Source: Pseudomonadota bacterium
Lineage (GTDB): Bacteria > Cyanobacteriota > Vampirovibrionia > Obscuribacterales > Obscuribacteraceae
Direction: 5' to 3'
Assembly (NCBI GenBank): GCA_021324135.1
Contig: JAJPJO010000057.1
Location: 1 to 62,736, forward strand
DNA length: 62,736 nt
Below the pieces are notes generated by a model, which was given only the letters and a program-made list of their open reading frames with translations, was not told the DNA's origin and did no database searches. Positions 19,130 through 29,600 of the stretch are shown piece by piece (the first letter of the stretch is position 1; each line of letters starts with the position of its first letter). A program made the translations under genes and the position numbers.

Positions 19130-19690
19130 ATGGCAAACGAAGTATACATAAGTACAGATGTGGAAGCGGACGGTCCAATACCTGGCATGAATTCCATGCT
19201 CAGCTTCGCATCGGCTGCTTTCCTCAAGGATAAGACCTTGCTATCGACATTTTCTGCCAATCTCGATTTGCTGCCCGATGCCGTTCCGGATGAAAAAACA
19301 ATGCAATGGTGGCAGCAACAGCCTGATGCGTGGCGCGCTTGCCGGGAAGATACAGTGCCACCACAGGTGGGGATGTCGAATTACCTCTCGTGGCTGAAGA
19401 GTTTACCAGGACAACCTGTATTCGTCGGTTATCCGGTCGCTTACGATTTCATGTTCGTTTACTGGTATCTAATCAGATTTACCGGCGAGAGTCCCTTTTC
19501 GCATTCCGCTCTGGATATCAAAACGTATGCCATGGCTCTTTTGCAAAAGCCTTACAGACAGTCGACCAAGCGCAACATGCCGCGCGAATGGTTCGATCCC
19601 GGGAAGCATACTCACGTCGCTCTTGATGATGCCATTGAGCAAGGCGCGCTCTTCTGCAACATGCTGAAATGGCAGAGCGAGCGAAGTTAA
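19130..19690 (+). CDS. DEDDh 3'-5' exonuclease-like protein
   Basis: 186 residues with the RNase T/DnaQ fold motifs in order: STDVEADGP (Asp10, Glu12; Exo I), GYPVAYDF (Asp106; Exo II) and [11 protein letters not shown] (His162, Asp167; Exo IIIe). All four carboxylates and the general-base His are present, so activity is expected; the substrate may be single-stranded DNA or RNA. There is no polymerase or helicase domain. ATG 19130 is preferred; a GTG five codons upstream (19115) is possible. It is divergent from the M28 peptidase and convergent with the helical-repeat gene. Confidence 0.75.
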   Translation: MANEVYISTDVEADGPIPGMNSMLSFASAAFLKDKTLLSTFSANLDLLPDAVPDEKTMQWWQQQPDAWRACREDTVPPQVGMSNYLSWLKSLPGQPVFVGYPVAYDFMFVYWYLIRFTGESPFSHSALDIKTYAMALLQKPYRQSTKRNMPREWFDPGKHTHVALDDAIEQGALFCNMLKWQSERS

Positions 19691-19758
19691 TCGCGAACTT
19701 CCGACTAGGTCATCTTTGCCTCGCAAAGCGGCGGCAGTTTATTCCGCTGAAACGTCGT

Positions 19759-20985
19759 TTAGACCCAGCTCCACTGCATGCGATTAGGAACCCGTATTTC
19801 AAGATCCTCAAAAGCTTGATCGAGACTTGCATCCTTTTCTGCGCAGTAGCTGAGAAGATCGACCGCTTGCTGGCGCTGGAGATAACCAAAGCGCAGAAGA
19901 GTTTGAACGCGCAGTGTCTTGTACAGCGTCTCCTCGGTGAGCAATTTGCTGCTCAACAATACCTTACCGATTTTAACGGCGCTGTCAGCATTGGCTGCAA
20001 ATGCCTTTTCAAGCTCGGAGCGCAAACAGATGCCGGAGTCGATCAGCAAATCGCCCAGCCGCGTATTCGTGTCCGCTTTGAAGATAAGCTGGTATTCAGC
20101 TATGGCTGCATAAACGTCTTTGTCTTCCTTGCAAACTTTTTTGAGCGCTTCGGCAGCCTGATAAGGTTTTAGCGTGCCGCCGCCGATGCTCGCCAGAAGA
20201 GTTTCAGCCGATTCAAGTTGTTCTCTTGTGACCATGCCTCGCTCAAGCAAGATCTGCCCGAACTGTTTTTTCTTGAACAGTTCGATCTCCATGCACTCTG
20301 CCATATCTTCCTGGCTTATCAGGTTCGCCATTTCAAAGAGTTCGCCGATGCGCGTGGTTTTTGCATCGGGATGAATAAAAAAGCCGAGTTCGAACAATGC
20401 TTGCTCGAATGAGATTTCGCGCTGTTGCGCATAACGCAGTCCCTGAGCAGCCTTTTCCTTGTCGAGACCGTTTTCGCGGATCATCAATACGCCGCTCATG
20501 GCCGCAAGAAGCTCCTTAATCGGCAGTTTCCCATCCTTGCACAACCAGCTGCCGATCATCATGCCGGCATCCTGGGCGCTCTTAATAGCGTCACCGAGCT
20601 CTTCTCTCGATAGCATTTTGGCAGCCATGAGAAGCTGGGTAAGCTCGTTGGTAACAGAAACGACAATATGCGTTTGCTGGTGCAGTTTTTCAATTGACTT
20701 GATCGCCTCATCGAGGCTGACTTTGTTTTGAACGACCAGTCTGACGGCGCGAATTGCCATGTCCAGGGTTATTTTCTTTTCTTGAACCTGTTGCAGGGCT
20801 TTGATTGGAGCGTCTAGCTGCGACTCTTCGGCAATGCCTGACTCGAGGAGCGCTTCCGCCAGCTGCAAGTCCAACTCTTTAGCCAATCTATCTCCCGCCT
20901 CTAATTCTTTTCGCGACAGTACGCCGCTGCCTAGAAGAATTGGCCAAAGCAACGAGGAGGAGCTATTCATACTCGACGTGGGCAC
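19759..20985 (-). CDS. helical-repeat protein (GspE N-terminal-like repeats)
   Basis: 408 residues made of at least seven copies of a motif of form h-G-x-h-L-h-x-x-G-h-h-x-x-x-x-L-x-x-A, for example IGKVLLSSKLLTEETL and FGQILLERGMVTREQL. This resembles the MshEN/GspE N-terminal repeat, which in ATPases of type II secretion and type IV pili binds c-di-GMP, but no ATPase domain is attached and the key nucleotide residues cannot be judged by eye. No signal peptide or membrane segment. It is probably a cytosolic adaptor. The ATG at 20985 is followed by MPTSSMNSSSS. It stands alone between convergent exonuclease and imuB. Confidence 0.6.
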   Translation of the reverse strand: MPTSSMNSSSSLLWPILLGSGVLSRKELEAGDRLAKELDLQLAEALLESGIAEESQLDAPIKALQQVQEKKITLDMAIRAVRLVVQNKVSLDEAIKSIEKLHQQTHIVVSVTNELTQLLMAAKMLSREELGDAIKSAQDAGMMIGSWLCKDGKLPIKELLAAMSGVLMIRENGLDKEKAAQGLRYAQQREISFEQALFELGFFIHPDAKTTRIGELFEMANLISQEDMAECMEIELFKKKQFGQILLERGMVTREQLESAETLLASIGGGTLKPYQAAEALKKVCKEDKDVYAAIAEYQLIFKADTNTRLGDLLIDSGICLRSELEKAFAANADSAVKIGKVLLSSKLLTEETLYKTLRVQTLLRFGYLQRQQAVDLLSYCAEKDASLDQAFEDLEIRVPNRMQWSWV

Positions 20986-21178
20986 CTTACTACCTACTTT
21001 TTATGCGACTAGAAAGCAGGCCCGTCCGTATACGGCAAATTTATAGGATTCCCGTGTAAATGGAGCCCGCTTCACCCTGGATGCTTAATTAATGTACCCC
21101 ACTCAGCGCTGAATTTCATTCTCTTTTTCGAAGTTGCACCATCTTTTTGGCAAGTCATCAAGGATGATTATGGCGTTG

Positions 21179-22750
21179 TTAATCGTATACGCCCTCTAAA
21201 AACCATGCTCGGCGCTCATGATCGTAAGCCAGAAGGACAAGAATAAACTCATCCAATCCGGCAGGTTGAGCGAGCGCCCGATAGTACGACTTACGTAAAG
21301 GCGCATCCCACCAGGAACCGGACAGGCATTCCGGCAAAGTAATGCTGTGTATTTTGTAGCGCTCCGCCTGGCAAGTAAAAGCGTCGGGTCTGGATTGATG
21401 GAACTGCATCAATACAGGCATGGACTTGCCTCTCTTCAGCACCAGTCCCGACACCAAACCGGAATCCCCCAGATATTGTTTGATGTAATTAACGGACTCT
21501 TCATTGATGCAGACGGCATTGGATTTTAAGTCGGCAGCTATTGCAGGTTGCCATGTTCCGGCATCCTCCAACTTGTATTGATCGGCAGCAATTGGACGCA
21601 AAAGAGTGTTTTTGCCAGCATATCTGGCATTAAGCCTTTCCATCAGAAGCAAGAAGGATTCATCCTCCAGGGCTTCCGTCGAGCTGATATGGCTTCTCTC
21701 ATTATTTTTTTCAGGCGGCGATAAATCGAGCTGCTTTGCCGATTCTTTAGTGCTTTTCGAAACAGCCAAATGCACGCCGGTAAATTCCCTGGCCAGCTTA
21801 TTGTTCTCAAGCGATAAGCGCAAGACTTCGAGCAGAAATTTGCTGTTGTTTGTAGGACGAAGTAATCGAATTGGTCGCTCTTCAAATACCTCCGTATCAC
21901 TCCAGAATGAAACAAACAGCTCCTCAGCGCTTAGCTCCTCCTCTTTGAGCAATTTAGTCAGGCGCTCGAGCATGGACTTGATAACAAAAAGAGTGTCGTT
22001 TAAAGATTCGATTGGCCCTCCTATATCGACAAAACATTGGAAACTCTTCTCAACTAGCGGTAAAGACGGCTGTCTTGAATCTATGCCGCGAGCCAGCTTG
22101 TAAGCTTGCAAGCCCTCATTGCCGAATCTTCTTTCCACCTCGTCGATTGCTAAATCTGTAAATTGCCCCATGCGCTCGATACCAAGGGCGAATAATGTAT
22201 CCTTCAACTCCAGGCTAATCGGCAAATAATCAACAGCCAGATGAGAAAGAAATTTTGAATCCTCTCCTGAGGGCACTATATGCCAGCGGCGTTTTTTATT
22301 TTTGGCTGCCACAGTGGCTGCAAAGGCACTATCAGCAATACCAACATTGCAATCTATGTAGCCTCTCAGGCTGGCTATTCTCAAAAGATTTCTGCAAAAA
22401 TTTCCCTCACCTCCCATGTGAGTGAGCCCGCTGGCATCCATTAGAAATGCACCAATCTCATGGCTGGAAACCCTTGGGGAACAAGAAACCAGATAAGCGA
22501 GCATTTCCTTTTGCGCGACGATATAGAGTCGTTCCTCATACTGACGCCATATAAGCTCGGCACAAACTGCTTTTGCCTCAGAAAGCCGCATGCCGGCACG
22601 AACATATTTTTTGCCGGCTTCAATTGAGCAAACCAAAACTTTTGATTTGCCGCCAATCAAAACAAGTGGTTTTCCTTTAAGCTCTGGCTCTTGTTTTTGA
22701 TGTACGACGATCGGGAATCTGGGGATGCGTAAACAAGCGATTCTGGACAT
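21179..22750 (-). CDS. imuB: ImuB-like Y-family polymerase homologue
   Basis: 523 residues with the Y-family palm/finger layout (N-terminal SRIACLRIPRFPIVV, then KAVCAELIWRQYEERLY, DASGLTHMGG, GIADSAFAATVAA) and a little-finger region. As in ImuB, the catalytic acidic residues of active DinB enzymes are missing at the first motif, so it probably acts as a scaffold in SOS mutagenesis that links ImuA and the DnaE2 polymerase to the beta clamp. ATG 22750 has GGAGGT 14 bases upstream and lies inside imuA (74-base overlap). The usual third partner dnaE2 is not in this window. Confidence 0.82.
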   Translation of the reverse strand: MSRIACLRIPRFPIVVHQKQEPELKGKPLVLIGGKSKVLVCSIEAGKKYVRAGMRLSEAKAVCAELIWRQYEERLYIVAQKEMLAYLVSCSPRVSSHEIGAFLMDASGLTHMGGEGNFCRNLLRIASLRGYIDCNVGIADSAFAATVAAKNKKRRWHIVPSGEDSKFLSHLAVDYLPISLELKDTLFALGIERMGQFTDLAIDEVERRFGNEGLQAYKLARGIDSRQPSLPLVEKSFQCFVDIGGPIESLNDTLFVIKSMLERLTKLLKEEELSAEELFVSFWSDTEVFEERPIRLLRPTNNSKFLLEVLRLSLENNKLAREFTGVHLAVSKSTKESAKQLDLSPPEKNNERSHISSTEALEDESFLLLMERLNARYAGKNTLLRPIAADQYKLEDAGTWQPAIAADLKSNAVCINEESVNYIKQYLGDSGLVSGLVLKRGKSMPVLMQFHQSRPDAFTCQAERYKIHSITLPECLSGSWWDAPLRKSYYRALAQPAGLDEFILVLLAYDHERRAWFLEGVYD

Positions 22751-23636
22751 TAGAAATCAATCTGACCTCCATATCGTGTGTCAGTCCGTCGCGAGATATA
22801 ACCCCATGAATAGAAGGCAGTATTGACGCCACTCCATTGATGCCGTTTTCAAAATGAATCGGAGCAGCCCACTTAAAATGTACATTTGTGTGGCAACCCC
22901 AGCCGTTATTGCCTATCTGATCGTTTTTACCTGCTGCTGCTCTTTCATTTTTATTCTCAGCTTTTCTTCCGGCTTCAATTTTGTTTATAGGTTCGTCTTT
23001 CAAAATTATCAAAGTCGATTTCGAACGATCTAATGAGCGTTGCAACCTTGCATACATCTGGCTCGGCAAATACCAGATCTCCGCCAAATCTAAAATAACC
23101 ACATCAAAAACAGCGCTGCGGATAATTTGTTCTGTTACCCAGTAAGCTTCTTTTCGTATGTCCTTTTCGGATTGTTTTCCTCTTGTCTCAGCATTAGCTT
23201 CCTCCAAAACTTCACTGACTCTGGCAACAAAAAATTGTCCGCGTTTATTCACTCCCGACAAATCAGTTCGTGCCGGCAGGCTGTGTATATTCCTTCTCGA
23301 CAAATTCAATTCAACAGAACCACAACAACCCTCCTGAACGAATGCCCAATCACCTGCAAGCAAACGACTGAACGTATCAACATAAGCAACATGCAAGCCG
23401 TTTGAACACCAATAGGCAACAGCGCCTCGCAACAATGTCAATTTCCCGCAGGAAGGAAGTCCGGTCCATTGATTGATTCTTCTTCGAGCAAATCCAGAGA
23501 CGAAACCGGAGTCAATCTCATTGATACCGGTTCTTAAAATCCTGTCGGCATCACCTCCTGCAAGCCATTTACCAGGAAATAGTTGCTCGAATTGTTTTTT
23601 TAAAACAGCAACATTGGCATTCACAAAATTCTCCAC
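22677..23636 (-). CDS. imuA: ImuA-like RecA/SulA-related protein
   Basis: 319 residues, RecA-fold related: GINEIDSGF at about 37, then WTGLPSCGKLTLLRGA as a degenerate P-loop-like region, and VVILDLAEIWYL as a Walker B-like strand. This matches ImuA of the ImuA-ImuB-DnaE2 mutasome. A Lys/Asn-rich insert sits near residue 230. The start is GTG 23636; GTG at residue 5 (GAGAA upstream) is an alternative. It overlaps imuB by 74 bases. The promoter upstream has a palindrome between -35 and -10, expected for SOS repression. Confidence 0.78.
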   Translation of the reverse strand: MENFVNANVAVLKKQFEQLFPGKWLAGGDADRILRTGINEIDSGFVSGFARRRINQWTGLPSCGKLTLLRGAVAYWCSNGLHVAYVDTFSRLLAGDWAFVQEGCCGSVELNLSRRNIHSLPARTDLSGVNKRGQFFVARVSEVLEEANAETRGKQSEKDIRKEAYWVTEQIIRSAVFDVVILDLAEIWYLPSQMYARLQRSLDRSKSTLIILKDEPINKIEAGRKAENKNERAAAGKNDQIGNNGWGCHTNVHFKWAAPIHFENGINGVASILPSIHGVISRDGLTHDMEVRLISNVQNRLFTHPQIPDRRTSKTRARA

Positions 23637-23728
23637 ATCTCAATTGCTCCCGGCAGCAACAGCTGTCCAAGAGAATCACGTCCGCACTCCCAATACTGTG
23701 TGGGTTTTTTCAAACTCGATATACTTTT

Positions 23729-23757
23729 ATTAAACCATACGTTTGTATGGCTGTCAA
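23729..23757 (-). promoter_or_regulatory. imuA promoter with embedded operator (SOS-box candidate)
   Basis: Minus strand: TTGACA (23752-23757), 17-base spacer, TTTAAT (23729-23734). The spacer is filled by CCATACGTTTGTATGG (23735-23750), a perfect 6-4-6 inverted repeat. ATAC-N4-GTAT resembles the cyanobacterial LexA pattern GTAC-N4-GTWC; the regulator itself is not in the window. Confidence 0.7.
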
Positions 23758-23805
23758 CTCGCAACCGCCCGATCATCAGCCGCATCGCTGCAAAATAAAG
23801 AAAAA

Positions 23806-23924
23806 GCCAGTCAGCATGGGGAAAACCGCAGGCAGGAGTCACGAAAATGTCACGCCATATCCATAAACTCTCATCAGAGCTGCACTTCAGGCTCTGCGAT
23901 CACGATAAGTGGTCTCTGACTGGC
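23806..23924 (+). ncRNA. candidate structured RNA in the leader of the 24102 gene
   Basis: GCCAGTCAG (23806-23814) is perfectly complementary to CTGACTGGC (23916-23924), closing about 119 bases. Inside are CAGAGC/GCTCTG (23875-23880 with 23891-23896) and ATCAC/GTGGT around a GATAA loop (23899-23913). A terminator-like hairpin follows at 23943. It does not match a riboswitch consensus I can recall, including c-di-GMP-I. It could be an independent small RNA or a regulatory leader. Confidence 0.4.
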
Positions 23925-23942
23925 GTTATGGGAAACATCCAT

Positions 23943-23970
23943 CCCTGCTGCATACAGCGGCAGGGTTTTT
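23943..23970 (+). terminator. terminator-like hairpin after the candidate RNA
   Basis: CCCTGC (23943-23948) pairs with GCAGGG (23960-23965), with an alternative inner GCTG/CAGC stem, followed directly by TTTTT. No open reading frame ends just upstream, which supports an RNA element or attenuator. Confidence 0.5.
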
Positions 23971-24101
23971 CTTTGAAGATACTGAAAAGGCTTTTGAGTC
24001 TCTCCTCTTTATAAGATCAATAGTTAAAAATAAAGGTTCGAGGGCACATTTGCTAAAGAGTAAGGCGTACAGCCGGCCCGAACCAAATCAACGGAACCGT
24101 T

Positions 24102-26621
24102 TTGAGTACCTCCTACAACGCCAGCAGCGAAAAAAACAAGCGTAAGGTCAAGAAGGAGCGCATCCCGCCTTCGATTGCCTCATTGCTCGACCGCTCGACC
24201 ATTCGCATCTCGCTCATCCTCATCCCGGCATTTGTGGTCTCTTTCTTAATCTCGGTCGTTCTCAACCACCTTCTCACACCGATCCTCGCCGAGCAAACTA
24301 CCAGAGAAATCGCACGCGAGTTAGGACCTGATTCGGCCAGCAGCTATTACATGTTGAAAGCCATCGAGGAGCACAACCTCTCCTGGTGTTACATTACCGA
24401 CGCTGCCAATACGCCCCTGCCTGCCACAGCCGCCTTTACACCCCGCACGCGCCGAATTCCTCGCGCCTCACAGGTGGTATCAATTCGGGATCAAAATTTC
24501 TACGAAGCCGTGGTGCCGCTCAGCGGTGACACACAGTTGCATGCCGGTTTCCCTTATTCGACCAAATTGAGGATGCCGAATCCCACCGATCCCGACAGCA
24601 TAGCCTCGTTTTTCATGGCGCCCACGAGGTTGGGCAGTCTGCTTCTGGTTTTCTGCTTCGTGTGGCTGGTCATGGTCTGCCTGATCGAATCGATCCTCGG
24701 CCGGTCGCTTCGCCTTCTGGGCACCTGCATCGACAATCTCAACGCTATCGTTTCCGAACCATACACCGAGCAGCAAGTGAAAGAATTCACCAGGCTGAGC
24801 TGGACGCCCAGCGAAATTCGAGCCTTAGGACAAAGTCTTGCTTATTTGATGGAAAAAATTTCAATCATCAAGGATGAGAAACGCGAAAAGGGTCTCGAGG
24901 CTCTGAAGTGGAAAAGCCAGAAACGTCAATTTCAGCCGACTGAAGCCAGACAACAAGCTTTTATAACCGGCGACCACGCCTCGGTGGAGAGCGGAGTGTT
25001 CGCGCTCAAATTCGATAAGCAATTGAGGCAGGTCGAGTCGTCATACGAGTTCGCCGTGATTTTGCTCGATTGCATCCACGAGCTTTATTCCGATACATTC
25101 GATGCGGCCGCCTTCATGAAAATCGAGAAGAATTTGACCGTCACTATCGAGTCAGTGCTCGGACTGGACGACGAGTCGCTCGAGATGCTCAATCGAATCG
25201 ATCACCGCGAATTCGTCGATGAGCGCAATATGTCAAAGAAGAGCATCGATGTCGGTCCGATGTTGATCAAAAAAATGGGCTTCGATGCCTTTGCGGCAAA
25301 AGAGCAAATCAGCCGCATAATCTATCTGCCGTTTTACACCGAAGGGAAACCATTAGCTCTTCTGGCAGGGTTCATGCGCTTGAGCAAAATGCCCACTCCC
25401 GATCGAATCAAGGCAGCGGAGCGCTTTCGTGACAAAGCTCTTTCGCTTTATTTCGAGCATCGCATGCGCGAGGAGAAAGAAGACGATCGCTGGACGGATC
25501 CGGCCACCGGTCTGGGCAATAAGACTTACTTCAACGAGCTCATGCCTAAAGTGGTCGAGCGCAGTCTGGCAAAATCCGACGGGCGCTTCTCCGTCTTGAT
25601 GCTGGCTCCCGACTTTTCCACCCCCCGCCTGGCTCGTTTCCCAGCCGAGCTCCACGATCGCTGGTTTACCGAAATAGGGCGATTGATATCCGATCTCCTG
25701 CCGATCAGCCGGCGCATTATTCCTGAAAAAGGGGCGACCAACTATTTGATTCGCTTCCAGGAACACGTCATCGCTGTCGTTCTGGAGGGCATTAACGGCA
25801 ACGCCGCCATAAATGTTGCCGAGGGCATTCGCAGCTCGGTGACCAGCAAGTCGAATTGGACCGGCGGCGCCAGCGATCTGTCCGTTTCGGTGGGTGTGGC
25901 TACATTCCCGCGCGATGGGCAAAGCAGCGAGGAGATAATCAACCGCGCCACAATCACCCTATCGTATATCAAAGAGAAATTGGGAGGCAACGCAGTCTGC
26001 GATGCCCAGAAGGTGCCGGAGACATATCAACCGCGCGAAGCTACCGAAATTCAAGGAACATTAGGCGTGCTCGATGCGGCTGGACTCTTGCAGTCGATCG
26101 CCAATAGCGAGAAGAGCGGTATTTTGATTGTCGAAAACGAGCTTGGTCAGAAATTCGTCAGCACATGGCTGGAAGGAGCACCGAAACAAGCTTCCCTCGG
26201 AGATTTAGCCGGACCTCCGGCAATGGTCGAGTTTATAACCACATTCAAGACCGGCAATTACAATTTCCAGATCCGCACAGTGACTGAGGCCGAAGCCACT
26301 ACCCAGCAGGGTTTTCGCTCACTCGAGCGCTGCCTCATGGAAGCGGCTCTGCTGGAGGATAAGATGGTCTCGGCACTGAAGATGATACCATCGCCCGACC
26401 GCTACATAAGCAGCATCGACAACCAGGAGGGCTGGAGCAAAGCGGCTGAGGATGAAGATGTTTCGCCAGAGGAAACCGAGGCCATGAAAATCATCTACTC
26501 AGCCTGCGATGGCAGCAAGACGCTCTCCTCCATATTCAAACGATTATCGAACTTGCCGACCGCTCTCAAGTGGCGCGCGGCGGCTCTGCTTATCCAATAT
26601 CGGCTGGCCGAGCTGAAGTGA
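24102..26621 (+). CDS. membrane protein with degenerate GGDEF and C-terminal PATAN-like (DUF4388) domain
   Basis: 839 residues. Two hydrophobic segments (about 33-55 and 178-198) flank an extracytoplasmic sensor-like region. After coiled and helical parts comes a GGDEF-fold domain (about 465-640: DPATGLGNKTYFNELM ... LSVSVGVATFP), but the catalytic GGDEF loop is replaced by RFQEHVIAVVL, so cyclase activity is unlikely. The C-terminus (about 650-839) starts with IQGTLGVLDAAGLLQSIANSE, the DUF4388/PATAN pattern common in cyanobacterial-lineage regulators. The start is TTG 24102 with weak ribosome-site support. It may bind a nucleotide or act as a scaffold. Confidence 0.75.
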   Translation: MSTSYNASSEKNKRKVKKERIPPSIASLLDRSTIRISLILIPAFVVSFLISVVLNHLLTPILAEQTTREIARELGPDSASSYYMLKAIEEHNLSWCYITDAANTPLPATAAFTPRTRRIPRASQVVSIRDQNFYEAVVPLSGDTQLHAGFPYSTKLRMPNPTDPDSIASFFMAPTRLGSLLLVFCFVWLVMVCLIESILGRSLRLLGTCIDNLNAIVSEPYTEQQVKEFTRLSWTPSEIRALGQSLAYLMEKISIIKDEKREKGLEALKWKSQKRQFQPTEARQQAFITGDHASVESGVFALKFDKQLRQVESSYEFAVILLDCIHELYSDTFDAAAFMKIEKNLTVTIESVLGLDDESLEMLNRIDHREFVDERNMSKKSIDVGPMLIKKMGFDAFAAKEQISRIIYLPFYTEGKPLALLAGFMRLSKMPTPDRIKAAERFRDKALSLYFEHRMREEKEDDRWTDPATGLGNKTYFNELMPKVVERSLAKSDGRFSVLMLAPDFSTPRLARFPAELHDRWFTEIGRLISDLLPISRRIIPEKGATNYLIRFQEHVIAVVLEGINGNAAINVAEGIRSSVTSKSNWTGGASDLSVSVGVATFPRDGQSSEEIINRATITLSYIKEKLGGNAVCDAQKVPETYQPREATEIQGTLGVLDAAGLLQSIANSEKSGILIVENELGQKFVSTWLEGAPKQASLGDLAGPPAMVEFITTFKTGNYNFQIRTVTEAEATTQQGFRSLERCLMEAALLEDKMVSALKMIPSPDRYISSIDNQEGWSKAAEDEDVSPEETEAMKIIYSACDGSKTLSSIFKRLSNLPTALKWRAAALLIQYRLAELK

Positions 26622-26643
26622 GGCAGTCCGGAATTGGCTGCAA

Positions 26644-29600
26644 CTATTTTTTGCGCCTTATCGCGCTCTCCACTCTCGTGTCTTCCTTGCCCTTTTTCTC
26701 ACTACCTTTGGTGGCAGCATCAGCCGTTGCCTTGCTGCGTACGGCAGTGGATGACTCGGCGTCGAACTTTACCTTCGTCCGCGATTGCCGCGCCACTTGC
26801 TCGGCATGATAGCGCAAGTTTTCCATTTGATCTCGGCGCTGTCCGAAATACACTTCGCTGTAGATCTTCATGAATGTCTCGACGGCATCAGGAAGCCCCT
26901 CAGGCGGGTTCTTCCCTTCTTGCTTCAGTTGATTGACCAGCTCGCGGACTCTCTGCATATACTCGGTCGGCGTCTCGCTTGCCATGCGGGTTAGCTTAAT
27001 CGATCTCTTTACGTTCCTGGCTACGGATTTGTACATCTTCCATTCCGGTCCGCGTATGACTCTGTTTTTCCAGCGATTGATCAGCATCGGAATCAGGGCT
27101 CTGAATGTGAAGAAGAGCACCACCAGAGCGAAGATCGTTCCCAGCACGCAGGCGATAATGTCGGTCAGTTTGTAGCCGAATACATTGTCCGGATCGAAGT
27201 CGAATTGTTTCTTCACCTCTTCAATTGAGTAAGTCTCCTCGCGTTGTTGCGCCGGCAAGAAACCAGTTGGCGTCGCGTCGAAGGGTACCCAGCCATACTT
27301 GGGAATGTAAGCCTCTGCCCAGGCATGAGCGTCCTTCATGTGCACCTCTCGCTCGCCGGTAACCGGATTGAGGTCACCAGGAGCATAACCGGTCACCACG
27401 CGCGATGGTATGCCGACGCAGCGAGTCAAGACGACGAAGGCGGAGGCAAAATCAGTGCAATGACCGGTTTTGCGCTCAAATAGGAACTCCTGAACCATAT
27501 CCGGGCAGTCAGGCGAGACCGCTCGCAGTGCATCATAATCATAGTTCTTGCGAAGATAACGGGCAATTTGCTCACACTGAACAAACCAGTTGCTGCTCGG
27601 ATCGGCAGTATCTTCCGCCAGTTTCAACGTCTCTTCGCTAGTCGATTTAGGCAGCTGCAGATATTGTGAGTTTTCATTCCTTATGGCATCTTCCTCCTCG
27701 ACGCTGATTGGAGGCATCTTCCTCATCACATCCAGAGGATAAATCGGCAGCTCGGTCTTGACCTTTATTTCAGTGCCGCGCTCGAGCGTTTTATCCAGCG
27801 ATATGACGCCGAGCTTATCGACCTGCACCCGGTCTTGATCCACTTTCACTTCCGTGGGAATCCACCCGGCCGGGACGGTCTTGCCCAGGGTCTTGGCCTT
27901 GATGGTTATCTCCTGCAATAGATCAACGGTCGGCAATGCCGGTTGGGTTCGCAAAGAATCAGCCATGCCGACCCGGAAGATCGGCCGCTCTTCCTTGCGC
28001 TCGAAGACATACGGTCGCACTCCTGCATACTTTGAATCAGCCGGCTGCGCGCCACCGATCGGTCCTGACTGATCGACTTTCACCGCCTGTGGTTGCGCCT
28101 TGTTCAGAATCACCCCGGACTGTTGCAAATCGGCGGTAGATTGCGCCGGTGCCAGTATGTTTCCCGGACTGGCAGGGGCGACCGCTGGTTGGACCGGGGG
28201 TGTTGATATGGCATTCTGGACCACCGCTGAATTGGCGTCGAGCTCGCGCTGCAAGATACCATCCACCACACGCACGGGTCTGATCTTTTCTTTCTTTGGC
28301 TCGGCGCTCTTCTTCCAGGTGTTGCCCGTGTAAAAGTCATAGCATTGCCGTCTCAAGAAGATGATGCGTCGCGACTTGACTGTCAGAACCAGTGACTGAT
28401 CGCCTTCGAACTTATTCTCCAGATCAATTTCCTGATCGCCGCCCGCTCCTATGACGTCACCGGCATTGGTGCCCTTTCCGGCAGATGATTTCGAGGAGTT
28501 AGCAGGGGCATTTTGTTTGCCCGGCCCGCCCGGACGTTCATAATATTTACCGCCGCCATGCTCTCCGCCTGTTTTACCGCCGCCGCCACGCCGGCCTCGG
28601 CCGCTGCCACCACCACCGGTGCCATCTCCTTCCCCGGATGCGCTCTTGCTTCTTGCTCTGCCGCCTTTCTTTCCCGAGCCTCCACCAGCTTGGTTCTCAG
28701 CGTTTTCTGCAGAGGTCTGTTCTCTCTCTTCTGCACCGGCCGGCGGTGTTGAAGGACTCCGCTGTTGCTTCGGCTTGTCGGCTGAGTTGGCATTGCTGCC
28801 CTTGGCCTTATCCTCAGATCCGCTCTTGCCTGCCGCGCTCGCCTTACCGCCGGCTTTGTCTTTGCCCGGGTCTTTCTTAGAGTCCTTGGATTTGTCTTTC
28901 TGCTCCGCTTCCTTGCCGGCGCCCTTGTCAGACTTATCCTTTTCACTCTTATTAGTCTTCGCGTCCGGTTTGCTTTGTGCCTTAACTTCTTTCTCCTTCA
29001 TCTGCATCTCGGCAACATGAGGATCCATCTCCTGCTTTTTCTTTGACTCTTGAATAATGTCGTCGCGTGAGCGTGCGATGTTAGGATGGCTGGTGATATC
29101 CTTCGTTTTCATATCAGCCTTTTGCCGGTTCAGCGGTGCTTTGTCTTCGTTGTCCTCCTTGCGTTTTTTCTTCTCAGCCCGCTTCTCCTCCTCTTCCTTT
29201 TCCTTGACGTTTTTCATCACGTCCGTATTCTTGTCGAACCATTCTCGAGATGAATGCGTTCGTTGCGCCAGACTTGCATTGGGACTGCTATTTGGTTTGG
29301 ATGGACCAAGCAGAGCGTCGAAAATGAAATTGAGATCCATCGTCTTTGCATAAGCCCAGACTTCATCCAAGAACTTATCGGCGCGAGGAACGAACAAAAA
29401 CATGCATAACGCCGCCAGCGGTATCACCATAACCAGCATGATTGTATTGCCGCGCGGCAGCCGGCGGTTGCGGCTGTACATCGGAACTTCCGGCGCTCTG
29501 GCGATCGGACGAGCAAGCCATGCCGAGATGGTGCGCGAAACGCAATCAAAATATAGCATCGCTGCCCCGAGACATAAGTAAGCAAGAATCAGGGCACCGT

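Noticed and set aside
21026..21035. CCGTATACGG palindrome before the helical-repeat gene
   Set aside because: Short, with no -35/-10 pair around it and no second copy seen.
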